This document shows, piece after piece, positions 50,500 to 59,316 of a stretch of DNA of 64,000 nt (positions within the stretch are counted from its first letter, which is position 1; every line of letters starts with the position of its first letter). The notes below the pieces were generated by a model, which did no database searches, was not told the origin of the DNA, and saw nothing but the letters and a program-made list of their open reading frames with translations. The stretch comes from Sutcliffiella halmapala (GTDB lineage: Bacteria; Bacillota; Bacilli; Bacillales; Bacillaceae_I): assembly GCF_002019665.1 (NCBI RefSeq), contig NZ_KV917375.1, positions 3,547,445-3,611,444 of the forward strand, given 5' to 3'. A program made the position numbers and the translations under genes.

Positions 50500-50616
50500 G
50501 ATATTAAATTTAATTGATGGTATTATCATAACTTAAGAGGGGAAAGTCGTCAAATATAGCCCCGCAAGTCAGAAGGCAGAGCGCTTGGTAGCACACAGAT
50601 GACTTTTCTACAATTA
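50500..50616. other. Unexplained sequence with a GC-rich core
   Basis: Between the Mn aptamer and the following terminator. GCCCCGCAAGTCAGAAGGCAG and GCGCTTGGTAGC form a GC-rich island, bracketed by AAGTCGTCA and TGACTTTT. No tRNA cloverleaf can be folded and no gene is evident; possibly a decayed repeat or riboswitch upstream part. Confidence 0.3.
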
Positions 50617-50645
50617 AAACAACCCACGTGAGTAAACGTGGGTTT
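50617..50645 (-). terminator. Terminator of the Gly/Tyr-rich gene
   Basis: AACCCACGT (50621-50629) pairs perfectly with ACGTGGGTT (50635-50643), with T-rich sequence on the minus strand. Confidence 0.82.
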
Positions 50646-50670
50646 AATGCTGTCTTTTTTCAAATTAAAC

Positions 50671-50937
50671 CTAATAATAAGGATAGTACGGATAATATGG
50701 TGGCGGATAGCCATATCCATATGGGCTGAGTAATGCACCGCCAAGTAAACCTCCTAATAACCCACCAACAAAGGGTGCTCCATAGTAAGGTCTTCTTCCA
50801 TACGGGCGTCCATAACCATAACCATAACCATATGGTCTTCTCCCATATCCTGGTCTACCTATAATTCTTTGATCATTTGCATCTATGATTGGCATATTAA
50901 TATTTTGACCGTGATAATAATTTTGTAGCTGATCCAT
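50671..50937 (-). CDS. Gly/Tyr/Pro-rich protein, candidate spore-coat component (88 aa)
   Basis: An 88-residue protein. The N-terminal 28 residues are ordinary (MDQLQNYYHGQNINMPIIDA), then Arg/Gly/Tyr-rich repeats (GRRPYGYGYGYGRPYGRRPY), a glycine-zipper segment (GGLLGGLLGGALLSPYGYGY) and a PYYPYYPYY tail. The zipper matches that of the protein at 39614. RBS TGAGGAGGC. Composition fits structural spore-coat proteins; a SigK-like element lies upstream. Function inferred. Confidence 0.78.
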   Translation of the reverse strand: MDQLQNYYHGQNINMPIIDANDQRIIGRPGYGRRPYGYGYGYGRPYGRRPYYGAPFVGGLLGGLLGGALLSPYGYGYPPPYYPYYPYY

Positions 50938-50993
50938 GATTGCCTCCTCATTCCTTTTTCAATAGAATTTCTTTGTCTATAAAGCCTTCTTTT

Positions 50994-51021
50994 ATAAGTA
51001 TGAAGGAAGGAATCAGGTGGT
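50994..51021 (-). promoter_or_regulatory. Possible SigK-like promoter of the Gly/Tyr-rich gene
   Basis: Minus strand AC (51021-51020), 17 nt, CATACTTAT(A) (51002-50994). It resembles the elements at 17895 and 39556 but the final TA is shifted by one base, so the match is weaker. Confidence 0.4.
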
Positions 51022-51040
51022 ACATTGTCTAAATACGTAA

Positions 51041-51081
51041 AGACCACTCAACTGTTAGTATCACTAGTAGTTGAGTGGCCT
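51041..51081 (-). terminator. Terminator of the fructose operon
   Basis: AGACCACTCAACT (51041-51053) pairs with AGTTGAGTGGCCT (51069-51081), one G-T-type mismatch. The T-run is short. Confidence 0.75.
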
Positions 51082-51101
51082 TCTAAGTCTTTAATGCTAC
51101 A

Positions 51102-52970
51102 CTATGCTGTCGTTCGTTTCTTTAATAAGCCTACCATTAATGCCGTCACAAAAGCACCAATCAAGATTGCTAAAATATATAATAAAATACTACCAGTAAC
51201 GATTGGAATAACAAATATTCCACCATGTGGAGCAGGCAAGCCGATTCCAAAAAACATGGTTAAGGCTCCTGCAACTGCTGCGCCCACTACCGCTGAAGGG
51301 ATAACGCGCATCGGATCTGCTGCTGCAAATGGGATTGCCCCTTCAGTAATAAAAGTTGCCCCCATGACATAACATGTCTTTCCTGCTTCTCGTTCTTGCT
51401 TGTTAAATTTATTTTTAAATAAGGTTGTAGCAAGTGCTAATCCCAGTGGTGGAACCATTCCAGCTGCCATTATCGCAGCATGTGGTGCATAGTTTCCAGC
51501 ATCAATCATCGCAATTCCAAAGGTGAAAGCAGCCTTATTGATCGGACCACCCATATCAATCGCCATCATCGCACCAAGTAATAATCCTAAGAACACTAGA
51601 TTACCAGAGCCTAACCCGCTTAACCAAGCTGTTAATGCTTCATTAAATGCTTTTAATGGAGTTACAACTTGAAGCATAATCATTCCCGTGATAAAGATAC
51701 CCAATAAAGGATATAATAACACCGGTTTGATTCCTTCCAAGGATGCAGGTAGTCCACTCAATAGTTTCTTTAAGCCAATGATGATATATCCTGCAAGGAA
51801 TCCAGCAATAATACCACCTAAAAACCCCGCTCCGCCAGTAGACGCCATTAATCCCCCAACCATACCAGCAGCTAAACCTGGACGATCTGCAATACTCATC
51901 GCGATAAATCCAGCGAGTACTGGAATCATTAATCCAAAGGCATTTCCACCACCAATGGTCATTAAAGCTTCTGCAAACCAATGATAGCTCGGGTCATTCG
52001 GATCTGATGCATTGATACCAAACATAAATGATAAAGCAATTAAGATTCCGCCTCCAACAACGAATGGAAGCATATTGGATACACCGCTCATTAAATGCTT
52101 ATAAAATCCAGAACGACCTTTTTTCTCTTCAGATTCAGAAGAGGCTTTCCCAGAACTTGTATAGGTTGTTCCTTCCCCTTTACTCGCTTTAGTTAGGAGC
52201 TCTTCCGGTTTGCGAATCGCTTGCGCAACTGGAACTTGGATTATTTTCTTCCCATTAAAACGCTCCATATCCACATGTTTATCTGCTGCGACGATAATTC
52301 CCGCAGCTGAATCAATATCTGCCTTCGTTAATTCATTTTTTACTCCGCTCGATCCATTCGTTTCTACTTTTACAGTAAAACCAAGCTCTTTTGCCTTTTG
52401 TTTTAACGCATCCGCTGCCATATACGTATGTGCAATACCAGTTGGACAAGCAGTAACCGCTAAAATCATTCCCTTTTCATCTGCTACTATTTCCCTTGCT
52501 TCCTCTTGGAATAGTTCTTTTTCTTTTCTATCTATTAAACTAATAATCTCTTCTTTAGTTGCAGCATTTACTAAGCCTACTCGAAAACCCGTGTCCATTA
52601 GCATAGAGGATAAACGAGATAATGTTTCTAAATGCGCATTATTTGCTCCTTCACTAGCCGCAATCATAAAGAAAAGATGACTTGGCTGACCGTCCAATGC
52701 TTGATAATCCAGACCTTGCTTTGAAACACCAAAGGCAATCGCTGGCGTTTTTACCGCATTTGTTTTGGCGTGTGGTATCGCAATACCTTCCCCAATTCCA
52801 GTAGTGCTTTGTGCTTCTCTTGCAAGGATTGCTTCTTCATAGCCTTTTTTATCTGCAAGCTTTCCTGCTCGATCGAGTGTATCGACTAATTCACGGATAA
52901 CACTGCTTTTCGAGTTAGCTTGTAAACGAAGTGTGACAGTTTCTATCGTTAACAAATCTGTAATCTTCAT
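51102..52970 (-). CDS. fruA: Fructose PTS permease, EIIABC
   Basis: A 622-residue membrane phosphotransferase that imports fructose as fructose 1-phosphate. Domain order is A-B-C: EIIA with phospho-His H67 (GIAIPHAK), EIIB with phospho-Cys C175 (AVTACPTGIAHTYMAADAL), and a C-terminal EIIC of about ten helices with GGPINKAAFTF. Downstream of fruK by 13 nt. RBS GAGGAG. Phosphate arrives from PEP through EI and HPr encoded elsewhere. Confidence 0.96.
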   Translation of the reverse strand: MKITDLLTIETVTLRLQANSKSSVIRELVDTLDRAGKLADKKGYEEAILAREAQSTTGIGEGIAIPHAKTNAVKTPAIAFGVSKQGLDYQALDGQPSHLFFMIAASEGANNAHLETLSRLSSMLMDTGFRVGLVNAATKEEIISLIDRKEKELFQEEAREIVADEKGMILAVTACPTGIAHTYMAADALKQKAKELGFTVKVETNGSSGVKNELTKADIDSAAGIIVAADKHVDMERFNGKKIIQVPVAQAIRKPEELLTKASKGEGTTYTSSGKASSESEEKKGRSGFYKHLMSGVSNMLPFVVGGGILIALSFMFGINASDPNDPSYHWFAEALMTIGGGNAFGLMIPVLAGFIAMSIADRPGLAAGMVGGLMASTGGAGFLGGIIAGFLAGYIIIGLKKLLSGLPASLEGIKPVLLYPLLGIFITGMIMLQVVTPLKAFNEALTAWLSGLGSGNLVFLGLLLGAMMAIDMGGPINKAAFTFGIAMIDAGNYAPHAAIMAAGMVPPLGLALATTLFKNKFNKQEREAGKTCYVMGATFITEGAIPFAAADPMRVIPSAVVGAAVAGALTMFFGIGLPAPHGGIFVIPIVTGSILLYILAILIGAFVTALMVGLLKKRTTA

Positions 52971-52983
52971 CGCTGCTCCTCCT

Positions 52984-53895
52984 CTATATTTTCTCTATGG
53001 TAACTTGATTTAATAGTTTTTCTACTTCTTCCTTTTGACATAAATCATCGGAAAAGGCTGTCGCACTCCCGGAAGCAATACCTAGACAAAGCGCTTCTTT
53101 TATATCATTATGCTTAACATATCCTGCTAAAAATCCAGCTACAAGCGAATCCCCTGCACCGACTGAATTTTTCACTACTCCTTTAGGTGCCTTCGCTATA
53201 TAAACACCTTCATTTGCGTATAGGAGGGCCCCTTCTCCTGCCATCGATACAACGATATTTTCTACCCCTTGTGCATGGATCTTACCAGCAAAATGAATCG
53301 CCTCTTCTATTGTTGAAATCGATACATCGAATAAATCACCTAGTTCGTGATGATTTGGTTTAATTAAGAATGGCTTGTATCGTAAAAGAGCTTTTAAAGT
53401 GGAGCCTCCTGTATCGAGGACAACTTTTGCCCCTTTGACCGTACACTTTTGTATAAGCGTCTCATAAATCGTCTCAGGCATCGTGTTAGGAATATTCCCA
53501 GCTAAAACAACGATATCTGTTGTTGTTAATGTATCTAGTTGCGCTAATAGGCTTGCTACTGCATTCTCGTCGATAATAGGACCAGTCCCATTTATCTCTG
53601 TTTCCTGATTAGCTTTAAGCTTTACATTTATTCGAGAATTACCTTCTACCTCTATAAGACGGACAGCAACTTGTTCTCCAATTAATTTTTCTTTGATAAA
53701 ATTCCCTGTAAACCCTGCTGTATATCCTAACGCTGTTGTATCAGCACCTAAACGCTTAAGCACTCTCGAAACATTGATCCCCTTACCTCCTGGATAATAC
53801 ATGGTCGTTTCAGCCCGGTTAACTTCCCCTACATGAAAGGAATCTACCTGCATAATGTAATCAATGGAGGGGTTTAACGTAATTGTATAAATCAT
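52984..53895 (-). CDS. fruK: 1-phosphofructokinase
   Basis: A 303-residue PfkB-family kinase making fructose 1,6-bisphosphate from the FruA product. Motifs: TLNPSIDYIM, YYPGGKGINVSRVLKRLG, and the catalytic NSVGAGDSLVAGFLAGY. The start overlaps the fruR stop (ATGA), giving tight coupling. Confidence 0.95.
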   Translation of the reverse strand: MIYTITLNPSIDYIMQVDSFHVGEVNRAETTMYYPGGKGINVSRVLKRLGADTTALGYTAGFTGNFIKEKLIGEQVAVRLIEVEGNSRINVKLKANQETEINGTGPIIDENAVASLLAQLDTLTTTDIVVLAGNIPNTMPETIYETLIQKCTVKGAKVVLDTGGSTLKALLRYKPFLIKPNHHELGDLFDVSISTIEEAIHFAGKIHAQGVENIVVSMAGEGALLYANEGVYIAKAPKGVVKNSVGAGDSLVAGFLAGYVKHNDIKEALCLGIASGSATAFSDDLCQKEEVEKLLNQVTIEKI

Positions 53896-54644
53896 ATGCT
53901 CACCACCATAACGGATGTTTTATCTTCAAAGGTTGCTCTAAATTCCTTGTCTACGTGGTTTGTAATTAAAGTTGCTTCTTGAATACTTGCTACATTAGCG
54001 AATGTTACTTCGTTAATTTTCGACTCATCTGCTAGGACATAGGCTTGCTGAGCCTGTTTGATTGCCAAACTTTTAATGTACGCCTCTTCCGGATCTGGTG
54101 TCGTATATCCACGCTTCACATGCACACCATTAGCACCGATGAACGCTTTATCGAAGTTATATTCTTTTAAGCTTTGTGTTGCCTTTCCACCGATAATTGC
54201 CCCAGTTTTATTTTTCATAAAACCACCAATAATATAAGTGGAAATCCCTTTTTCCATTAATGCATGTATATGAGCAAATCCATTTGTCACAACAGTAATT
54301 CTATTTGCAGCCAAGTGCTGAATCATTTGAAAGGTAGTCGTACCAGCATCTAAAAAGATACAATCCCCTTCTTGCACAAGTTCTGCTGCTGCTTTTGCAA
54401 TTAGATTTTTAGCTTCTAGATTAATCGAGGATTTTTCAAGAATACTCGGTTCTTCGCCTTTCTGATGGAGCCTTGCCGCTCCACCATGAACCCGTTTTAG
54501 CTTATTTTCCTCTTCCAACTGACTTAAATCTCGTCGGATAGTGGATTCTGAAGCACCTGTTATATCCACTAATTCTTGCAATTTAACTACATCATTTTGT
54601 AAAACTAAGTCTATTATTTTCTGTTGTCTTTCTGGAGTTAACAT
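53892..54644 (-). CDS. fruR: Fructose operon repressor, DeoR family
   Basis: A 250-residue regulator with an N-terminal DeoR helix-turn-helix (MLTPERQQKIIDLVLQNDVV, GASESTIRRDLSQLEE) and a C-terminal sugar-phosphate sensor (LDAGTTTFQMI, VTNGFAHIHALM). FruR proteins are relieved by fructose 1-phosphate. ATG at 54644 with AAAAGGTGATG is preferred over an in-frame ATG 66 nt upstream, which would sit in the promoter. First gene of fruRKA. Confidence 0.94.
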   Translation of the reverse strand: MLTPERQQKIIDLVLQNDVVKLQELVDITGASESTIRRDLSQLEEENKLKRVHGGAARLHQKGEEPSILEKSSINLEAKNLIAKAAAELVQEGDCIFLDAGTTTFQMIQHLAANRITVVTNGFAHIHALMEKGISTYIIGGFMKNKTGAIIGGKATQSLKEYNFDKAFIGANGVHVKRGYTTPDPEEAYIKSLAIKQAQQAYVLADESKINEVTFANVASIQEATLITNHVDKEFRATFEDKTSVMVVSI

Positions 54645-54681
54645 GACATCACCTTTTTGTAGTACTTTTGTATGTACCCTT

Positions 54682-54710
54682 ATTCTAATGCAAGCCCTTT
54701 CAAAAATCAA
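54682..54710 (-). promoter_or_regulatory. Promoter of the fruRKA operon
   Basis: Minus strand TTGATT (54710-54705), 17 nt, TAGAAT (54687-54682). The spacer holds a cre-like sequence and the region upstream carries phased repeats. Confidence 0.7.
54689..54702 (-). promoter_or_regulatory. cre-like site within the fruRKA promoter spacer
   Basis: TGAAAGGGCTTGCA matches the CcpA consensus TGAAARCGYTTWCA at 12 of 14 positions; the central CG is GG. Located between -35 and -10, so CcpA binding would block RNA polymerase. Confidence 0.5.
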
Positions 54711-54778
54711 TCAAAAACAATCAAAATGAATCAATATCAATCATAACCATTCGCAAATTCATCACAAACAGTCAAAAA
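54700..54778 (-). promoter_or_regulatory. Phased TGATT repeats, candidate FruR operator
   Basis: On the minus strand TGATT (or TGACT/TGATG) starts at 54774, 54764, 54743, 54733, 54723 and 54713, i.e. steps of 10, 21, 10, 10 and 10 bp. This places the motifs on one DNA face upstream of and touching the -35. DeoR-family regulators often bind several direct repeats. Confidence 0.6.
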
Positions 54779-54842
54779 GGAACAATTAAACATTCAATCA
54801 TCTAGTTTGTTCTAGCAATCTCTTCATTCCTCTTAAAAGAAA

Positions 54843-55032
54843 GGATCTGTTAAACACCGCTGTTGATTTCCGCACTAGCACTAGGCTTCGCTTATCCAGA
54901 GGGCGCTTGTGGAGCCTCCTCGGCTTGCCTGCGGGGTCTCCACAAAACGCTATCTCCCGCAGGAGTCTTCGCCTATTGCTCCAATCAACTGCTATCGTCC
55001 TAAAAAAATCAACATTGTACTTTAACAGAGCC
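54843..55032 (-). repeat. Dispersed repeat with different terminal inverted repeats
   Basis: Ends GGATCTGTTAAA and TTTAACAGAGCC are inverted repeats. On the minus strand the core GTTGATTGGAGCAATAGGCG, GAAGACTCCTGCGGGAGAT, GAGACCCCGCAGGCAAGCCG, GGAAATCAACAGCGG is clearly related to the core of the repeats at 2993 and 36626, but its ends differ. About 190 bp; no coding potential. Confidence 0.8.
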
Positions 55033-55066
55033 AAAAGAAAAAACACCTCCAACATTCAGAGGTGTT
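55033..55066 (-). terminator. Terminator of the xyl operon
   Basis: Minus strand AACACCTC (55066-55059) pairs with GAGGTGTT (55049-55042), followed by a T-rich tract. Confidence 0.85.
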
Positions 55067-55103
55067 CATCTAACTATAAAATATAAACCCTTGCATCATA
55101 CAT

Positions 55104-56171
55104 TCAATTCGCTTTATCGCTAGTCCCTACAATCCCAAATCTAAATTTCGTCATAGATGAATATTTCTGATCCTTATCTAATATCCAACTTGAAAAGTTC
55201 GGATGGTGGATAGCATCTGGTAACCCTTGTGTTTCCAAACAAATCCCTAAGTACTGCCGCGAAGGAACTCCGTTAATCTCTATCCCCTCAGATAGCATAT
55301 TACTAGTGTACACGACCACCCCGGGTTCATCCGTCTCCACTGTTAGTCTTCGGCCATTCATCTCGTCATATAAAACAATTTCACTATCATGATTGGTGTC
55401 TAATAAAAACGGATGATCAAACCCATTTCCCACCATTACATTTTGTGGATGGTTAGAAACAACCCCGGCTTTAATAGACTTCCCTAGTTGAAAATCAAAA
55501 GCAGTCCCATCCACATTTAAAATTTCTCCGGTTGGTAAAAGCTCCGAATTAAGTTGTAGAAAACTACTACTTTTCATCGTTAAGGAATGATCTAAAATAT
55601 CCCGTTTTGCATTTCCACTTAAATTAAAGTAAGAATGATTCGTCACATTTAATAACGTCGTTTTATCGGATACACCCTCGTATTGAATAGTCAGCTCATT
55701 ATTATTAGTTAACAAATAAGTAACCTTCATTAAAAGATTACCCGGATATCCACCTTCACCATCGGGACTATGATAGCTAAACTGCACTCCTACTTCCCTT
55801 TCATTTTGAATAGAAGAAGCATCCCATACAACTCGATTAAAGCTTTTGCTCCCACCGTGAAGATTATTATTCGCTTCATTCTTTTCTAATGAATAGGTCT
55901 TGCCGTCTAATTCAAACGATGCTCCTCCAATTCTGCCAGCAGTTCTACCTACTATACAGCCAAAAAAGCATTCATCCTTTATATATTCATCCAGTGTTTC
56001 GTATCCTAACACAATATTTTCTAAAGCCCCAAATTGATCTGGCATCAGGATTTTCGTAATAATGCATCCATAGTTGATACATTCAACTTCTATTCCATGG
56101 TTATTAATGAGAGTGAATGCATATACAGACTGATTGTTGATCATGCCAATTTTTCTTTGCTCTACTTTCAT
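55104..56171 (-). CDS. galM: Aldose 1-epimerase (mutarotase)
   Basis: A 355-residue enzyme interconverting alpha- and beta-anomers of aldoses. Family motifs are GRTAGRIGGASFELDGK, NNLHGGSKSFN (catalytic His), TNHSYFNLSG (catalytic His) and CLETQGLPDAIHHPNF (catalytic Glu). ATG at 56171 chosen for spacing to AGAGGT; ATG 56177 abuts it. It lies 14 nt after xylB and is probably translated from the xylAB transcript, so the natural substrate may be xylose. Confidence 0.92.
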   Translation of the reverse strand: MKVEQRKIGMINNQSVYAFTLINNHGIEVECINYGCIITKILMPDQFGALENIVLGYETLDEYIKDECFFGCIVGRTAGRIGGASFELDGKTYSLEKNEANNNLHGGSKSFNRVVWDASSIQNEREVGVQFSYHSPDGEGGYPGNLLMKVTYLLTNNNELTIQYEGVSDKTTLLNVTNHSYFNLSGNAKRDILDHSLTMKSSSFLQLNSELLPTGEILNVDGTAFDFQLGKSIKAGVVSNHPQNVMVGNGFDHPFLLDTNHDSEIVLYDEMNGRRLTVETDEPGVVVYTSNMLSEGIEINGVPSRQYLGICLETQGLPDAIHHPNFSSWILDKDQKYSSMTKFRFGIVGTSDKAN

Positions 56172-56185
56172 CCCCATTACCTCTT

Positions 56186-57694
56186 CTAATTTGTTATATT
56201 TCGAAATGTATGAAGTTCCTCATTAAGTGCTCTCGTTTGTTCATATACTTTTTTATAAAGGATAAACAAGTTTTGATACTTTTCTACATTTTCTGCAATT
56301 GGATAATACGTTTTACTCGGCTTAATATAATCATTCGCACAATCTTCTAATGTCGTATACCAGTTACAACCATAAGCTGCAAGCATCGCTGCTCCCATGG
56401 CAGGCCCTTGTTCACTTGATAATTTTATAATAGTCGCATTGAAAATATCTGCTTGCATTTGTAACCACACTTCATTTTTAGCACCTCCACCAATGGAGAT
56501 GATGTTTTCAATGACTTTGCCATTCTCTCTAAAGATTTCAATAGATTCATGAAGCGAAAAAGTAATTCCTTCAAGCACAGCTCTTACAAAATCAAGTCGC
56601 TTATGGGATGCGTCCATTCCAATAAAGCTTCCGCGAATTTTGGAATCAGCATGCGGTGTCCTTTCCCCAACTAAATATGGAGTAAACAGCAGACCGTTTG
56701 CTCCGATCGAAACATTTTCTATTCCATTTAACAGCTGTTCAAAATCTTCTGCCTCAGCAAAGGTTTCTTTAAACCAGCTTAAGCTGTAACCAGCCGCTAA
56801 AGTAACCCCCATACTATAAAAAGCATTGGATTTTCCGTGATTGAAATAGTGAACCTTTCCTTGATAATCCTGATCGTTCCGTTCTTCATGTGAGAGAACG
56901 ACACCAGAAGTTCCTATACTACAAAGTGTATTTCCTTCTGTTAAAATCCCCGCTCCAATAGCCCCACATGCATTATCAGCACCACCTGCAAAAACTTTAA
57001 CTGATTCTGCTAAACCAGTTGTCTTGGCAAAGTCAGAGGTAATCGTCCCTACAAAATAATCGGAATCTACCAATGACGGACACATGTCAAAAGGAAGTCC
57101 TAGCTTTTCACATAATTCTTTACTCCACTCTTTTTCTTCTATATTAAGTAGTAAAGTTCCTGCCGCATCGGAATATTCCGTATGAATCTGTCCTGTCATA
57201 CGATATCTTAAATAATCTTTTGGCATCATAAAAACATGAGCTTCAGCAAAGATTTCCGGTTCATTTTGTTTGACCCATAGAATTTTTGGTAATGTAAATC
57301 CTTCTAATGCAGGGTTTTTCGCAACCTTTAATAAACGTTCTTTTCCAATGGCTTCATATATTTGCTGGCATTGCTCCGTCGTCCTCGTATCGTTCCACAG
57401 AATCGCATTGCGCAAAACTTGATTATTTTTATCTAGCAGAACAAGCCCGTGCATCTGTCCGGAAAAGCTGATACCTTCTATGTCCTCTGGATTCCCTGAA
57501 AACGCTTGAACAAGTTCCCTTAGCCCCTCTTCTGTTTTCGCGACCCACTCATTAGGATCTTGCTCACTGTAACCAAATTGAGGCTGAATCAATGGATACG
57601 CTTTTGATACTTCCAGGCATACTTCCCCAGCTTGATTGATTAATAATATCTTCACTGCACTAGTTCCTAAGTCAATTCCAATTACATATTTCAT
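56186..57694 (-). CDS. xylB: Xylulokinase
   Basis: A 502-residue FGGY-family kinase phosphorylating D-xylulose. It has the N-terminal phosphate motif VIGIDLGTSAVK, ISFSGQMHGLV and AILWNDTR, the catalytic Asp in FAGGADNACGAIG, and GGGAKNEVWLQMQADIF in the C-terminal lobe. RBS CGGAGG. It is separated from xylA by an intergenic terminator-like hairpin. Confidence 0.95.
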   Translation of the reverse strand: MKYVIGIDLGTSAVKILLINQAGEVCLEVSKAYPLIQPQFGYSEQDPNEWVAKTEEGLRELVQAFSGNPEDIEGISFSGQMHGLVLLDKNNQVLRNAILWNDTRTTEQCQQIYEAIGKERLLKVAKNPALEGFTLPKILWVKQNEPEIFAEAHVFMMPKDYLRYRMTGQIHTEYSDAAGTLLLNIEEKEWSKELCEKLGLPFDMCPSLVDSDYFVGTITSDFAKTTGLAESVKVFAGGADNACGAIGAGILTEGNTLCSIGTSGVVLSHEERNDQDYQGKVHYFNHGKSNAFYSMGVTLAAGYSLSWFKETFAEAEDFEQLLNGIENVSIGANGLLFTPYLVGERTPHADSKIRGSFIGMDASHKRLDFVRAVLEGITFSLHESIEIFRENGKVIENIISIGGGAKNEVWLQMQADIFNATIIKLSSEQGPAMGAAMLAAYGCNWYTTLEDCANDYIKPSKTYYPIAENVEKYQNLFILYKKVYEQTRALNEELHTFRNITN

Positions 57695-57723
57695 ATTTAT
57701 CCTCCGTTCTTACTTTACTCTTT

Positions 57724-57753
57724 AAAAAAAGGCTGGAACAAAAAGCTTCCAGC
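57724..57753 (-). terminator. Partial terminator between xylA and xylB
   Basis: Minus strand GCTGGAA (57753-57747), loop, TTCCAGC (57738-57732), then T7 (57730-57724). A short stem with strong U-run inside the operon could lower xylB relative to xylA. Confidence 0.7.
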
Positions 57754-57775
57754 ACTTCATAAACAGCTATTCAAT

Positions 57776-59107
57776 TTACACCGTTACTTTAGTTAATGTT
57801 TCAATTAAGTATTGATTTACGATCGCTTTTAAGCGTTCTTGACGACCAGATTGATTTTTAATTGGAGCAAGACCTAAAGCGTATTCCTCCAGCTTTTTGA
57901 AGTCTGTTTTTCCTTCAATAATTTCAAGACCAATACCTTTCGTGAAGCTTGCATATCTGTTATCAATGAAATCTTCCAAGACTTTGTCCTCTAGCAATCT
58001 ATTAGCTACCTTTAAACCAATAGCAAAGGCATCCATTCCAGCAATATGAGAATGGAACAGGTCATCGGCCTCAAAGGAGCCTCTTCTTACTTTCGCATCG
58101 AAATTAAGACCGCCTTTACCTAGTCCACCATTCTTTAAGATTTCATACATAGCTAATGTCGTAGAATATAAATCTGTTGGGAATTCATCTGTATCCCAAC
58201 CTAAAAGAGTGTCTCCTTGGTTAGCATCTACAGAACCTAACATCCCATTAATTCTTGCTACTCTAAGCTCATGTTCAAAAGTATGACCAGCTAATGTCGC
58301 ATGGTTTGCTTCAATATTAAATTTAAAGTAATCTTGTAGATTGTATTTTTGTAAAAATGCTAGACCAGTTGCTACATCAAAATCATATTGATGTTTTGTC
58401 GGTTCTTTTGGCTTAGGCTCAATTAAAAATTGTCCATCATACCCAATTTCCTTCGCATAATCAACTGCCATATGGAAGAAACGCGCTAAATTATCCTGCT
58501 CTAATTTCATATTCGTATTTAATAACGTTTCATAGCCTTCGCGGCCACCCCAGAATACGTAGTTTTCAGATCCAAGCTCTTTAGCAACTTCTAGGCCTTT
58601 TTTAACCTTTGCAGCTGCATAAGCAAATACATCTGCATTATTTGAAGTTGCAGCGCCATGTACATAGCGAGGGTGGGTAAACATATTTGCAGTATTCCAA
58701 AGTAATTTCGTCTTACTCGATTTTAAGTTTTCTTTAATTAAATCTACAATAATATCAAGGTTTTTATTAGTTTCACTTAAAGTATCTGCCTCAGGAGCAA
58801 CATCCACGTCGTGGAAACAGAAGTACGGAGCATTTAGCTTTTCAAAAAATTCAAAGGATGCTTCTACACGTGCTTTCGCTAAATCCATTCCATTTAAATG
58901 GTTCCAAGAGCGTTGCATTGTGCCTGCTCCGAAAGGATCGCTTCCGTCAGCTGTAAAGGTATGCCAATAAGCAACAGAAAAACGTAAAAGATCTTGCATG
59001 GATTGACCATTTACCTGCTCCTCTGGATTGTAGTACTTAAATGAAAAGGGATTGTTGGATGTTGGTCCTTCAAACTTTATTTGGTTAATATTCTCAAAAT
59101 ATGCCAT
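57776..59107 (-). CDS. xylA: Xylose isomerase
   Basis: A 443-residue metal-dependent isomerase converting xylose to xylulose. Catalytic H99 and D102 are seen in [14 protein letters not shown]; metal-ligand segments are [28 protein letters not shown] and [23 protein letters not shown] at 59107 follows AGGAGG; a longer in-frame start lies upstream of the ribosome site and is rejected. First gene of the xyl operon. Confidence 0.97.
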   Translation of the reverse strand: MAYFENINQIKFEGPTSNNPFSFKYYNPEEQVNGQSMQDLLRFSVAYWHTFTADGSDPFGAGTMQRSWNHLNGMDLAKARVEASFEFFEKLNAPYFCFHDVDVAPEADTLSETNKNLDIIVDLIKENLKSSKTKLLWNTANMFTHPRYVHGAATSNNADVFAYAAAKVKKGLEVAKELGSENYVFWGGREGYETLLNTNMKLEQDNLARFFHMAVDYAKEIGYDGQFLIEPKPKEPTKHQYDFDVATGLAFLQKYNLQDYFKFNIEANHATLAGHTFEHELRVARINGMLGSVDANQGDTLLGWDTDEFPTDLYSTTLAMYEILKNGGLGKGGLNFDAKVRRGSFEADDLFHSHIAGMDAFAIGLKVANRLLEDKVLEDFIDNRYASFTKGIGLEIIEGKTDFKKLEEYALGLAPIKNQSGRQERLKAIVNQYLIETLTKVTV

Positions 59108-59132
59108 AATTAGTTTCCTCCTATTATTCAAT

Positions 59133-59146
59133 ATAAAACGTTTTCA
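59133..59146 (-). promoter_or_regulatory. cre site (CcpA) before xylA
   Basis: Minus strand TGAAAACGTTTTAT matches the cre consensus at 12 of 14 positions including the central CG. It lies between the promoter and start codon, a usual location for glucose repression of xyl genes. Confidence 0.65.
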
Positions 59147-59209
59147 TTTTTCAATATTATCATTATATAATTTCAATCTTACTTAGTTGTTATTGCTTAA
59201 CTTGATTTC

Positions 59210-59238
59210 ATTATAGCACCAGAAACTTAGTTTGTCTA
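59210..59238 (-). promoter_or_regulatory. Promoter of xylA
   Basis: Minus strand TAGACA (59238-59233), 17 nt, TATAAT (59215-59210) preceded by TGC. The -35 lies within the XylR operator. Confidence 0.8.
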
Positions 59239-59255
59239 TTGGATAAACTAAGTTT
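59223..59255. promoter_or_regulatory. XylR operator
   Basis: A perfect inverted repeat of 11-bp arms AAACTTAGTTT and AAACTAAGTTT separated by 11 bp, carrying the TTAGTTTG/AAACTAA half-sites known for Bacillus XylR. It overlaps the xylA -35 and lies upstream of divergent xylR. Confidence 0.88.
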
Positions 59256-59316
59256 ATAATTAAATTATGAAAATTATTCGTTATAATATAACTAAGTACA
59301 AAAGGAAGGGAAGCGC

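Noticed and set aside
50548-50610. tRNA-like or riboswitch-like GC-rich tract
   Set aside because: No cloverleaf or known aptamer core can be formed; left as unexplained sequence.
54798-55055. 85-codon minus-strand frame over the repeat
   Set aside because: Same reason: translation of a repeat element without ribosome site.
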